Assembly: GCA_018340375.1 (NCBI GenBank)
Contig: JAFFJZ010000002.1
Location: 22,834,001 to 22,898,000, forward strand
Origin: Gonatopus flavifemur
Lineage: Eukaryota > Arthropoda > Insecta > Hymenoptera > Dryinidae
Direction of reading: 5' to 3'
DNA length: 64,000 nt
Positions 45,626 through 57,742 of the stretch are shown piece by piece. Every line of letters starts with the position of its first letter. The first letter of the stretch is position 1. Both the position numbers and the translations under genes were made by a program. The notes under the pieces were generated by a model, which was not told where the DNA came from, searched no databases, and saw only the letters and a list, made by a program, of their open reading frames with translations.

Positions 45626-46257
45626 CACGGAAGAACAGAGGTTATTAATATTTAGAACAATGACTGTCAATTTACAGTCAGAGAAAAATCTGGTCGGCAC
45701 AACCAAAGCACGTAGTTGATTCTTGCCTTGACCTTCTCAGATAGTTGCTACAACTACATTCATGATGACCAAATTTCAGGTCACTGCAACCATAAACCGG
45801 CTCTATGGCTGAGGGGTTAACGCACTAACTTTCAGATATGCATGTCCGACAGGCTTGGGGGTTCGAATCCCTGACTAATCAATCCGCCTTTCTCCCTAAC
45901 CAAAGTTTATCCTGAAAGCGGCTACCACCGTAATAGGGAAATGACGGTTGATGAATCAAGGAATCTTACCTCAGTCGCGTAGGTCAAGGCCTAGGCACAC
46001 AAGCTACCTAACGGTAAAAACGGATGCGTAGCAACCGTACACGAGATCCGCGCAGGTTTGCGTTCCGTCCGTTCGCGTTTAAGTGATTTGTGTGCTTAGG
46101 CCCTTAGATTGGCAGTACGCTTCCCCCGGTCCAATTGACCTCGGCAGCGTAAAAAGAGACCGGGTTAACAAAAACGGAATAAGAAAAAGAACCGCAACCA
46201 TGGATCTTTGACTATGCGAACATAGTTCCTGTAACCACGTTGCTTTTTTTCTCAGTG
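45626..46257. mobile_element. MITE interrupted by a SINE (copy at 49748-50381)
   Basis: The ends CACGGAAGAACAG and (read inward) CACTGAGAAAAAAAGCAACG are followed or preceded by TA (45624-45625 and 46258-46259). The tRNA-derived SINE at 45794-46193 plus its target duplication accounts for about 408 of 632 bp, leaving a MITE of about 224 bp. Confidence 0.65.
45794..46193 (+). mobile_element. tRNA-derived SINE, copy 1
   Basis: The head resembles a class II tRNA (Ser/Leu type). It has a perfect A box TGGCTGAGGGG (45806-45816) and, 43 bp on, a perfect B box GGTTCGAATCC (45860-45870), the internal promoter of RNA polymerase III. After the B box the sequence does not pair with CCGGCTC, so there is no acceptor stem and it is not a functional tRNA. 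A body of about 320 bp unrelated to tRNA ends in AATAAGAAAAAGAA. GCAACCAT is duplicated on both sides (45786-45793, 46194-46201), which supports retroposition. Confidence 0.85.
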
Positions 46258-47475
46258 TAGGGAAAAAGAGTGCCGTTAAAGAATATTTGTAGTAAATTTG
46301 TCAGAAGTCGATAGTTTCACAATAAAAAATAACAATGGATCGATCAACATTTAGTATTTTTACTACGAATCTTTAGTACACTCACTGCAAACATTCTTCA
46401 GCGATCCTCTCCTTCCCGGAATCGACAGTCATTTTTCTAAAAGACTTTAGATGGAGTTTATTAGGAAATTACAATACAATTCTGATCAATGCAATCACAT
46501 GGTACAATGAACTCCCAAAGTTCGCTCTTTATATTCTTTCTCTACCCAACTATAAAAAAAAATAATTGAAAAAATGTGTACAATTTCCTGTACCCTTTGT
46601 CAGCGCTTTAGAAATGTTGAATCGCAATTTTGATATGTTCAAGCGTGTTAATTTAATACACCTGAAGGGTTCTCGTTGAATACATTCGCAACTATAACAA
46701 CGTTAAAATACGACGTTTCAAGTGCATCAGATCAATACACTCGAAGATAATCAACCACAACGAGTTTAACCAAACATTTCAAAGACGTTAAAAAAAGCGA
46801 CATGAATTGCGTTAAATTCGAACATTTGTATTCATTCTATGCAATGAACGAATGCCGAGAATTTAATCAAAACCGTTTCATTGAATTCAATCGTTCTCGA
46901 GAGCATTTCGTTACAATTCTCCGCCAGTATAATAACCACCAAAGGGTTTAATAAAACTCATTAGGTGACAATCTCCATCTAATTGGATTTTCAAGAATCA
47001 TTCGTTCTATTTCCCCAACGTACATTATTTTCCCTCCCAAGAAGTATTTATTCCCTGTCATCGAACACCTATCCATTGACACACCTAACTCGCATCTGCC
47101 TCAGAACTGAATTCACAGAATAGATCCCCGAAATTCGACACGCATGGGGAGTAATTGAATTATGAATTGTGTTGACGGTGAATGAATAATTCGAAAACTA
47201 CATCGAACCCCTATACTATATGTCATCGTGGACAAGTTTGGGTTGAGACAATTGAATTTTCGATTAACCACAAAGTTTTTTTTCTTGATTAAATATCCAA
47301 TGTATAATTGATACCTTTCAGAAATTCGTAATTAGCTCTTTGCGATGGCCTTTTTGAAGTTTCATCGATGAAAATTTTAGAAAGAGAGAAAACGAAAATA
47401 GTGTTAAAGAAATAAATATTCGAGAACGTGGGATATTTCATTCCAGGATTCAAAAAGTGATTTCTCCACCACGAT

Positions 47476-50400
47476 TCAAGATTGAATTTGTTTGAATAAA
47501 GCATTCGATTGGCATTGGTTAATTGCATGTAATTGATATAACTGCATATAAATGTATTCAAATTGAGTGAATAGAATGATCTATTTGGGGGTATCCAAAC
47601 GTATCACGCTGTTGTTGAGTGGACTATTTGCTCTCTCGATATACTGTAACTAGTTGAGGCAGTATAGAAGAATTTCCATCACGATTGCAGCATTAATATT
47701 CATCTAGATAGTTTTGGGTCAACGAATTTAATCGCTTCAGCTGGAAAACACTTTTCTGTTCCACTCAACTTCAACAAATTCGAAATATATCTTTTGAAGA
47801 TGAGTTATAGTTTATTTTGATCAAGGGACTAGTACTGGTTAGAATTTTGAAAAAATTCATGTTTTTTTATAACATTTCATGTAACCTTACACCTTCAAAA
47901 ATCACCTCCTGAAATTTTATAATGAAATTCGAAAAAATAAGAGAGTTGCAGGGATGGGCAGCCAGGAGTATTTTCGTACTCCTGAAGTACTTTCAGTGAG
48001 GTACTTTCAACAAGAAGTATTCTTCACTGAAAATACTCCGGGAGTACAAAAATGCCCATCCTTGGAGAGTTTTAGTAATTCAAATGTTCTTAAAATTTAT
48101 CGTAAAAAAAAACTTCAAGCGCGTTTTACTCAAAATAGCATTTTTTCAAACTGCGTTGACTTATTCTCCGCAAACACTAGATAGATTTGTTTTATTCTCG
48201 TTCCATTTGTTTATTTTGATCTCCTCTACCGTAATTCACCAGAAAATTGGTGAAAAAAAATTTGGCAAAGGGAAAAAAGGTGGAAAAATACGTGTTTTTT
48301 ACATCGCTTTTTTCACAAAGCCGTCATTTTGTTTTTTTTTTTCAATTTTTCATAAATAGGTGGTGAATTACGATGTAAACTACCTTCCTCTTTGAAATGC
48401 TTTTTGAAATTTCTGTTTGAGGCATGCCAGTCTTGAGATTATCTCAGCGCAGTGTGAGGGTCTCATTTTCGAGGACTCGACTTTGGCGCCTTGTAGTAAA
48501 TAATGATCGATAAAAAAAAAGGGAAAGAAATTTGTATACCCTCCCAAAAGATTTACAAATTGAAGGCAAAAGCTTGTATAAAGTTTTGTAATAAGAGAAA
48601 CAAGAAACTTCAAATATGGGTCGTTTTTTTAGTCTTGAAACCGGTAATAGTCCCTTAAATATTGTTTCTTTTGTTCACCGTGGATCTTTTTCCAGTTGAT
48701 TTTCAACGAATTCGGATTCGCCAGTGCTTCTACATTGATTCTAAAACTCACAATTTTTGGATTAAAAACAAAATTGTATAATAATTGTTTGTCTCATTGT
48801 TTTCGGTTTTTTCCCAATCAGTTGAATCATTGAAAAAAAGTTCAATTTGAGTTATTGAATTCAATCCTTGATTCATCACTTTTAGTGGAAATCCATTTGT
48901 TCGTTCACTGATAGAAATTTAGAATTGAATTTTACACTGTTGGAAAAAATTGGAGAATTTTACACACAAAATTTGGAAGCAATTAACACGTACTTTTGTG
49001 TATCAAGGAAACATCAGCGTACCGACTGAGTAAACCTCGGTGGAAAAATTTTGTTGAATTTTGTTCGCTTTTGGCACATCAATATTTCAATAAAATTCAA
49101 TAAAAATTCTCTAACCTAGAAAATTTCGATGAAAGCCAACAAACTTCACTCAGAGTCACTTAATTCTGTGGAAAATTATTGAATTTTACTGTAATTTTGT
49201 GGGATTCAGTCAAATCTGGCTGATTTTCAATGAAAACCGAGTGTGCCAAAAGTGAACGGAGTTCAATAAAATTCAATGAAACATTTTCTCGGTAAGAATG
49301 CTCCGTACTGGATTCGTACAAAGGTCTGAAATTCTCAGAAAATAATCTTTAGTACTTCATCTATTGCGGTACATCGCCCAAATTTCGAATTTCGAAAAAA
49401 ATGTTCTTGTCTCGGTTGGTAAAAAAATTCATTTTTCGAAATTTGGGTGATTTACCGAAATAAATGAAGTACTAAAGATTGTTTCCTGAGAATTTCATAC
49501 CTTTTTATGAATTCAGTGCGAAGAATTCTTACCGAGAAAATATTGACTCAGTTGGTACGCTGGTATCCCCTTAAATTCGCCATAGATTTTATGAGATTCA
49601 AACCAATGTTTGTATGAAAACCATTTCATGATAAAATTATGTTTGAATTTCAATACAAGTGTGAGAGATTCAATACCTAAAAATTTTGTGTCAATTGCCT
49701 CCACACTTTTGTATTAAAATTATACAAATATCTTTCCCAGTGTGTTACACGGAAGAACAGAGGTTATTAATATTTAGAACAATGACTGTCAATTTACAGT
49801 CAGAGAAAAATCTGGTCGGCACAACCAAAGCACGTAGTTGATTCTTGCCTTGACCTTCTCAGATAGTTGCTACAACTACATTCATGATAACCAAATTTCA
49901 GGTCACTGCAACCATGAACCGGCTCCATGGCTGAGGGGTTAACGCACTAACTTTCAGATATGCATGTCCGACAGGCTTGGGGGTTCGAATCCCTGACTAA
50001 TCAATCCGCCTTTTCTCCCTAACCAAAGTTTATCCTGAAAGCGGCTACCACCGTAATAGGGAAATGACGGTTGATGAATCAAGGAATCTTACCTCAGTCG
50101 CGTAGGTCAAGGCCTAGGCACACAAAGCTACCTAACCGTAAAAACGGATGCGTAGCAACCGTACACGAGATCCGCGCAGGTTTGCGTTCCGTCCGTTCGC
50201 GTTTAAGTGATTTGTGTGCTTAGGCCCTTAGATTGGCAGTACGCTTCCCCCGGTCCAATTGACCTCGGCAGCGTAAAAAGAGACCGGGTTAACAAAAACG
50301 GAATAAGAAAAAGAACCGCAACCGTGGATCTTTGACTATGCGAACATAGTTCCTGTAATCACGTTGCTTTTTTTCTCAGTGTAGGGAAAAAGAGTGCCGC

Positions 50401-51418
50401 TAAAGAATATTTGTAGTAAATTTGTCAGAAGTCGATAGTTTCACAATGAAAAATAACAATGGATCGATCAACATTTAGTATTTTTACTACGAATCTTTAG
50501 TACACTCACTGCAAACATTCTTCAGCGATCCTCTCCTTCCCGGAATCGACAGTCATTTTTCTAAAAGACTTTAGATGGAGTTTATTAGGAAATTACAATA
50601 CAATCCTGATCAATGCAATCACATGGTATAATGAACTCCCAAAGTTCGCTCTTTATATTCTTTCTCTACCCAACTATAAAAAAAAATAATTGAAAAAATG
50701 TGTATAATTTCCTGTACCCTTTGTCAGCGCTTTAGAAATGTTGAATCGCAATTTTGATATGTTCAAGCGTGTTAATTTAATACACCTGAAGGGTTCTCGT
50801 TGAATACATTCGCAACTATAACAACGTTAAAATACGACGCTTCAAGTGCATCAGATCAATACACTCGAAGATAATCAACCACAACGAGTTTAACCAAACA
50901 TTTCAAAGACGTTAAAAAAAGCGACATGAATTGCGTTAAATTCGAACATTTGTATTCATTCTATGCAATGAACGAATGCCGAGAATTTAATCAAAACCGT
51001 TTCATCGAATTCAATCGTTCTCGAGAGCATTTCGTTACAATTCTCCGCCAGTATAATAACCACCAAAGGGTTTAATAAAACTCATTAGGTGACAATCTCC
51101 ATCTAATTGGATTTTCAAGAATCATTCGTTCTATTTCCCCAACGTACATTATTTTCCCTCCCAAGAAGTATTTATTCCCTGTCATCGAACACCTATCCAT
51201 TGACACACCTAACTCGCATCTGCCTCAGAACTGAATTCACAGAATAGATCCCCGAAATTCGACACGCATGGGGAGTAATTGAATTATGAATTGTGTTGAC
51301 GGTGAATGAATAATTCGAAAACTACATCGAACCCCTAAACTATATGTCATCGTGGACAAGTTTGGGTTGAGACAATTGAATTTTCGATTAACCACAAAGT
51401 TTTTTTTCTTGATTAAAT
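47476..51418. repeat. Segmental duplication P, copy 2
   Basis: This copy matches copy 1 with scattered single-base differences (for example AAATTTCG is doubled near 49380-49390). It carries its own copies of the hAT MITE (47949), the MITE (48935-49742) and the SINE (49916-50317). At about 51418 it stops matching, just before block Q. Confidence 0.93.
49916..50317 (+). mobile_element. tRNA-derived SINE, copy 2 (by segmental duplication)
   Basis: It sits at the same position in duplication P copy 2, with A box 49928-49938 and B box 49982-49992 unchanged. The right flank of the target duplication has one substitution (GCAACCGT at 50318-50325 against GCAACCAT at 49908-49915). It differs from copy 1 by only a few bases and small indels. 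Confidence 0.85.
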
Positions 51419-52773
51419 TGAGACAAACTTTGAAATTTAAACGAGCGCTATTCCAATCACATTCAATACAATACTTAAAATTCTACTTAAGTCATACAAT
51501 TTACAATCATTTGATTTTATACATTATAAATCATTTTTAGAGTGCGAGATAGCCACCCTGATAGAACAATCTACAGAATCACACGAAGATTTATCCCTTT
51601 TTAAGCCAATGGTATAAATTATATTGAGATATATTTTGACAGAATTTGCAGGTCAAGGTATTTTGAAATGTATAAATTTGCGAATCGAAGAAATTCCAAG
51701 TCGCAGATTTGTTTGTGAGCCTAGCACTAGTTCCAAATGTGAAACAATTGAAGTGAAGACGAGAGACGAACTCTTTGCATCTCCTCTCATCGTGTAACAA
51801 ATTTTTGAATTTTGTTATGAAATTTTCTATATTTTCCTGAATGCTCGACATGTTAAATTTATGAATTTTATTGAATTTGATATGTGAATGTTGAATTTCA
51901 TTAAAAAATTTGTAGTAAATTCTCCAACAGTGTATGTAGAATTAATGAAATTCGATCGAGCATCGGATAAATAGTACGCTGGAGACATATAACGAATATC
52001 AGTCTCATGTGTCTTAGAATATAACACGAGATATTGAGAAAAAAATTAATAACATTTTCTAATGTTACTCGAGTGTTATTATAAAAAGTGTTTCGTATCA
52101 ACCGTGCGGTTAGAGCATCAATAATATGAGTTCCCTCTTAAAAATTTCAAGATTACCTTTACGTGACTTTGTGATCTTCAGATGAGATCCCAACAAGACT
52201 TCCTACCCTTTGATGCGTCACTTGATACTCGATACCTTTTTTCTTTAACAGTTCTCCTCTAAAAGTGCTCGGTTTTTGTGGTATAATAAGATTCTGGTAC
52301 GACCAAAGGCTCTTTCGTATATGGAGGATCGAAGATAATAACGTTTGGAACAATTCTTTCTCCTGTGAATTATTTACTCATAACTGAAGGAAAACAAATA
52401 AATCTGCAATCTCCTTCTCCACTTTGGAGAACCTGACAAACGACCCAGTACTGAAATAACATCTTTTGCCAATCACCGATTCTTGGCGAACAACGTTGGC
52501 ATGAGACTGGAATTATACACCGAAAAGCATGATTTTAATGAATTGAGTAAACTGATAAATTGAAGTTAATTGTGGAAATTGGTGATGAGTGATGAACAAA
52601 CAGAAGCCGGTTATACAAACTGTCGTGGAATCCATCTCAAATTAGCAACAGCAGTGAAAGTGTGTTTGAATATGAATGAATCTGATATAGATTTTAGTTG
52701 TCCATGCATTGAGAATTTTATCTATTTTTCGGAATTTATTTTATTGATTTTCTTTCGGTGTACTCTTTAAATC

Positions 52774-52898
52774 GGAAAGAGTGAGATTTCCACTCGAAAA
52801 AAAGGATAGGTTCCCTTCTGGCTGCCTGAAGAGTGAATTCTCACTCCAGCAGAAGGGAACCTATTTTCCCATTCAAGTGGGATTTTCACTCTTCCATA
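52774..52898. mobile_element. Hairpin MITE, GAAAGAGTGAGATTTCCACT arms (copy at 57134-57258)
   Basis: GATAGGTTCCCTTCTG and its inverse CAGAAGGGAACCTAT pair, and further out GAAAGAGTGAGATTTCCACT pairs with AGTGGGATTTTCACTCTTCC. The centre is GAAGAGTGAATTCTCACTCC. The second copy lies in block Q copy 2. Confidence 0.75.
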
Positions 52899-52904
52899 CC
52901 CACA

Positions 52905-53035
52905 TAAAAAAAATATGCATAGTTTATACATAAGTTCTTATGCATAATTGGTGCATAAATTATACATATTACATGCAAGGAAATGAACATGCATAAATTA
53001 TACATAAATTTTGTATAAAATGTGTGCGAAGTTAA
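52905..53035. repeat. TGCATAAATTATACATA-type repeat (copy at 57265-57395)
   Basis: Words TATGCATA, TTATACATAA, TGCATAAATTATACATA and TTATGCATAA repeat in both orientations. Similar words at 58540-58670 and 37195-37215 suggest a dispersed family. Confidence 0.6.
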
Positions 53036-53326
53036 TATAAGCGTCTGATTATTAACATTCGATATGATTTTGCCTTGTTAAATCACAGGAATGATTAACA
53101 AAATTCACTTAGATTCAGAATCGTTAGAAACGTGATTCGCAATTTGCATGAAGGACTATATTATTTTATAATAACACCACTGTATCCTGATCAAGAGTCA
53201 ATCAAGAGTTCATCGTGGTGGAACGAAACACAATTTCGAGAAGAATTAGTAAAATCTGGTTTACGAATTCTTTTCAAATTCGTATTCCGTCTAAAAGTGA
53301 CATACTAATCAAACGAAAATTTGGAT

Positions 53327-54398
53327 CACGTTGCTTTTTCTCAGTGTAGGGAAAAAGAGTGCCGTTAAAGAATATTTGTAGTAAATTTGTCAGAAGTCGA
53401 TAGTTTCACAATAAAAATAACAATGGATCGATCAACATTTAGTATTTTTACTACGAATCTTTAGTACACTCACTGCAAACATTCTTCAGCGATCCTCTCC
53501 TTCCCGGTATCGACAGGCATGTATCTAAAAGACTTTGGTTGGAGTTGATTTGGAAATGACAATACAATTCTGATCAATGCAATCACATGGTACAATGAAC
53601 TCCCAAAGTTCGCTCTTTATATTCTTTCTCTACCCAACTATAAAAAAAAATAATTGAAAAAATGTGTATAACTACCTGTACCCTTTGTCAGCGCATTACA
53701 AATGTTGAATCGCAATTTTGATATGTTCAAGCGTGTTAATTTAATACACCTGAAGGGTTCTCGTTGAATACATTCGCAACTATAACAACGTTAAAATACG
53801 ACGTTTCAAGTGCATCAGATCAATACACTCGAAGATAATCAACCACAACGAGTTTAACCAAACATTTCAAAGACGTTAAAAAAAGCGACATGAATTGCGT
53901 TAAATTCGAACATTTGTATTCATTCTATGCAATGAACGAATGCCGAGAATTTAATCAAAACCGTTTCATCGAATTCAATCGTTCTCGAGAGCATTTCGTT
54001 ACAATTCTCCGCCAGTATAATAACCACCAAAGGGTTTAATAAAACTCATTAGGTGACAATCTCCATCTAATTGGATTTTCAAGAATCATTCGTTCTATTT
54101 CCCCAACGTACATTATTTTCCCTCCCAAGAAGTATTTATTCCCTGTCATCGAACACCTATCCATTGACACACCTAACTCGCATCTGCCTCAGAACTGAAT
54201 TCACAGAATAGATCCCCGAAATTCGACACGCATGGGGAGTAATTGAATTATGAATTGTGTTGACGGTGAATGAATAATTCGAAAACTACATCGAACCCCT
54301 AAACTATATGTCATCGTGGACAAGTTTGGGTTGAGACAATTGAATTTTCGATTAACCACAAAGTTTTTTTTTTTCTTGATTAAATATCCAATGTATAG
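53327..54398. repeat. Third partial copy of the P right part
   Basis: From CACGTTGCTTTTTCTCAGTG this matches 46236-47305 and 50355-51415 with more differences than those two show between themselves (for example around 53510-53560). It begins just after the position of the SINE, so it holds only the tail of the MITE. It continues past the point where P copy 2 breaks off, with ATATCCAATGTATA as in P copy 1. Confidence 0.9.
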
Positions 54399-55195
54399 AT
54401 TCGTAATTACCTTTCACTTTGAAATTCGATAAACGGAGATGGATCTATAATTCGCTCTCATCAACGATATAAAACAGCGATGCCTTCTAAATTGAAGTAT
54501 TTTGGACGTTATTCATCGATGAAAATTTTAGAAAGAGAGATATGATTTCCTCGCTGTGAATGTGTTAAAAAAATAAATAATCGAGCGTATACGTGGAATG
54601 AATGAAAAATGCCGAGACACCGAAATATTGGGTGGGGGGGGGGGGGGGAAGGAACAAAAGCATTTTAGAAAAAGATTGCGAGAGAAAGAAAGAAATTATC
54701 GAATGCGAAATGGTGCATAAAAGGAAGGATTTTAAATGCGAGTGGTTGTCAAGGTTACTAGGGTATCTAGAGGTCGTCTCGCTTCTCCATTCCGCTATCG
54801 TAAGCCGATTTTTAAGCCCAAATATTTGAAATGCATAAAGATAAAAGCGTTTAATGATACTTAAATAGCACCTGGCATTCGAACGTGCCCTGTACACGTA
54901 ATAGGAAATTCTCTGCATCAAAATTCTCATTAACCCATTCCCTGCTTTCGTTCACTACACTGTATAAAGTTCGGGAGAAGATTTTTCGTCATAATTGAGA
55001 GAATATTATTTGCAATATCGATTTAGCTGTCGATATATAATACCTTGCTGTGATTCTATCATATCCTTCAAAATAATTTTCGATATATTCGAGATTTTCA
55101 CCGCCCATTTCTGTACATTGAAAAAAACATTGTGTCTGCAAGTTTCATAAAAATATTATGAAACTTCTCACTGAACACGATATATTGAATTTAAT
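54399..55195. other. Unassigned, with a G homopolymer
   Basis: 54399-54545 is a diverged relative of 47306-47390 (both contain ATCGATGAAAATTTTAGAAA). A run of about 15 G at 54632-54647 follows. The overlapping frames of 75 and 121 codons, with poly-Gly and poly-Pro, are artefacts of that run. Confidence 0.5.
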
Positions 55196-55391
55196 ACACT
55201 AAAAAAAATGCCTTCCAATCTAATAAATGATTATTTGTTATTTATCGGATTTATAATATTCTTTGAAACCAAAATAATTTTTTCGAATAAAATATTTTCT
55301 TTTCGAAGAATATTCTGTTGACTTTGATGAATATTTCTTTGATACGCGTCAAATAAACATTTGTTTGATTGGAAGACATTTTTTTCCAGCG
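55196..55391. mobile_element. Diverged relative of the 31651-31902 MITE
   Basis: The arms CACTAAAAAAAATGCCTTCC and (inverse) GATTGGAAGACATTTTTTTC resemble the 31.7-kb element, as do the centre words GAATATTCTTTGAAACCAA and TGAATATTTCTTTGATACG. Arm identity is lower, so this copy is older. Confidence 0.7.
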
Positions 55392-55805
55392 TAATATGAT
55401 ATTGATTTCAATAATACTCTTCTTAATTTCAATCTCAAATTCAATCATTTTCATTCCTCACATTTCAATAAAGAATTTTAGAATTCAATAACTCAGATTG
55501 AATCGAAATTCTTATCGCTCATTTCTGTACACTATAAAAAAACCTGTCCCAAGTTTCATAAAAATATTATGAAACTCTTTAAATAGCAAAATATGTATTG
55601 AATTTCGTAATATGATTTTTTTTAGTTTCAATGATATAATTCTTTATTTTGAGAATTTCCTTCTTCATTTCGAGAACATATTTATAAATTTGATAATTCA
55701 TTCCTCACATTCCAATCAAGAATTATTATCAAATTTCAGAACTCATATTAAATTTATATATATTGTTTATTGTTAGAGATGAATAGATCCATACAAGGAG
55801 TTACA
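55392..55805. other. No gene seen
   Basis: AT-rich. The phrase AGTTTCATAAAAATATTATG at about 55552 also occurs at about 55139, which hints at a local direct duplication of about 50 bp around TTTCTGTACA(T/C)T. Confidence 0.45.
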
Positions 55806-57689
55806 CGCTATTCCAATCACATTCAATACAATACTTAAAATTCTACTTAAGTCATACAATTTACAATCATTTGATTTTATACATTATAAATCATTTTTAG
55901 AGTGCGAGATAGCCACCCTGATAGAACAATCTACAGAATCACACGAAGATTTATCCCTTTTTAAGCCAATGGTATAAATTATATTGAGATATATTTTGAC
56001 AGAATTTGCAGGTCAAGGTATTTTGAAATGTATAAATTTGCGAATCGAAGAAATTCCAAGTCGCAGATTTGTTTGTGAGCCTAGCACTAGTTCCAAATGT
56101 GGAAACAATTGAAGTGAAGACGAGAGACGAACTCTTTGCATCTCCTCTCATCGTGTAACAAATTTTTGAATTTTGTTATGAAATTTTCTATATTTTCCTG
56201 AATGCTCGACATGTTAAATTTATGAATTTTATTGAATTTGATATGTGAATGTTGAATTTCATTAAAAAATTTGTAGTAAATTCTCCAACAGTGTATGTAG
56301 AATTAATGAAATTCGATCGAGCATCGGATAAATAGTACGCTGGAGACATATAACGAATATCAGTCTCATGTGTCTTAGAATATAACACGAGATATTGAGA
56401 AAAAAATTAATAACATTTTCTAATGTTACTCGAGTGTTATTATAAAAAGTGTTTCGTATCAACCGTGCGGTTAGAGCATCAATAATATGAGTTCCCTCTT
56501 AAAAATTTCAAGATTACCTTTACGTGACTTTGTGATCTTCAGATGAGATCCCAACAAGACTTCCTACCCTTTGATGCGTCACTTGATACTCGATACCTTT
56601 TTTCTTTAACAGTTCTCCTCTAAAAGTGCTCGGTTTTGTGGTATAATAAGATTCTGGTACGACCAAAGGCTCTTTCGTATATGGAGGATCGAAGATAATA
56701 ACGTTTGGAACAATTCTTTCTCCTGTGAATTATTTACTCATAACTGAAGGAAAACAAATAAATCTGCAATCTCCTTCTCCACTTTGGAGAACCTGACAAA
56801 CGACCCAGTACTGAAATAACATCTTTTGCCAATCACCGATTCTTGGCGAACAACGTTGGCATGAGACTGGAATTATACACCGAAAAGCATGATTTTAATG
56901 AATTGAGTAAACTGATAAATTGAAGTTAATTGTGGAAATTGGTGATGAGTGATGAACAAACAGAAGCCGGTTATACAAACTGTCGTGGAATCCATCTCAA
57001 ATTAGCAACAGCAGTGAAAGTGTGTTTGAATATGAATGAATCTGATATAGATTTTAGTTGTCCATGCATTGAGAATTTTATCTATTTTTCGGAATTTATT
57101 TTATTGATTTTCTTTCGGTGTACTCTTTAAATCGGAAAGAGTGAGATTTCCACTCGAAAAAAAGGATAGGTTCCCTTCTGGCTGCCTGAAGAGTGAATTC
57201 TCACTCCAGCAGAAGGGAACCTATTTTCCCATTCAAGTGGGATTTTCACTCTTCCATACCCACATAAAAAAAATATGCATAGTTTATACATAAGTTCTTA
57301 TGCATAATTGGTGCATAAATTATACATATTACATGCAAGGAAATGAACATGCATAAATTATACATAAATTTTGTATAAAATGTGTGCGAAGTTAATATAA
57401 GCGTCTGATTATTAACATTCGATATGATTTTGCCTTGTTAAATCACAGGAATGATTAACAAAATTCACTTAGATTCAGAATCGTTAGAAACGTGATTCGC
57501 AATTTGCATGAAGGACTATATTATTTTATAATAACACCACTGTATCCTGATCAAGAGTCAATCAAGAGTTCATCGTGGTGGAACGAAACACAATTTCGAG
57601 AAGAATTAGTAAAATCTGGTTTACGAATTCTTTTCAAATTCGTATTCCGTCTAAAAGTGACATACTAATCAAACGAAAATTTGGATCAC
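55806..57689. repeat. Segmental duplication Q, copy 2
   Basis: It starts at CGCTATTCCAATCAC and ends at TTTGGATCAC, as in copy 1, after which the two diverge completely. The distance between copies equals block Q plus 53330-55805, as expected for one tandem duplication whose second copy was truncated. Confidence 0.95.
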
Positions 57690-57742
57690 TTATTTTTTCC
57701 ATGTATGAAAATGTGTTTTGCAAATGGTTGTTTTTTAGTTAA

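Larger units (their letters stand above)
43360..47305. repeat. Segmental duplication P, copy 1
   Basis: It is nearly identical to 47476-51418 at an offset of about 4116 bp. It contains the short hAT MITE (43834), the 801-bp MITE (44820), a MITE with a SINE (45626-46257), and about 1 kb of sequence with TTAATACACCTGAAGGGTTC that I cannot assign. 47306-47475 between the copies is a diverged version of 43230-43360 and also resembles 54398-54545. Confidence 0.93.
51446..53329. repeat. Segmental duplication Q, copy 1
   Basis: Nearly identical to 55806-57689 at an offset of 4360 bp (only a few single-base indels, such as GTGAAACAA versus GTGGAAACAA). It contains a right MITE end (TTCTCCAACAGTG at about 51920-51932) of the type seen at 44820, a hairpin (52774-52898) and a TGCATAA-rich repeat. 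Short frames (52570-52770 and others) are identical in both copies but not recognisable. Confidence 0.95.

Noticed and set aside
45797..45880. Functional tRNA gene (perfect A and B boxes)
   Set aside because: The 3' side does not pair with CCGGCTC, the anticodon arm does not fold, and the sequence continues into a 320-bp body with flanking duplication. It is a SINE head.
52905..53035. CRISPR-like or satellite array
   Set aside because: The words repeat irregularly in both orientations without constant repeat and spacer lengths.
54565..54930. 121-codon minus frame with poly-Pro
   Set aside because: The Pro run is simply the translation of a G homopolymer, and the opposite strand gives an equally long poly-Gly frame.
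38541..57689. Integrated viral segments, given the duplicated units
   Set aside because: No viral structural or replication gene motif, no segment-end motifs that I recognise, and the units are packed with MITEs and a SINE.
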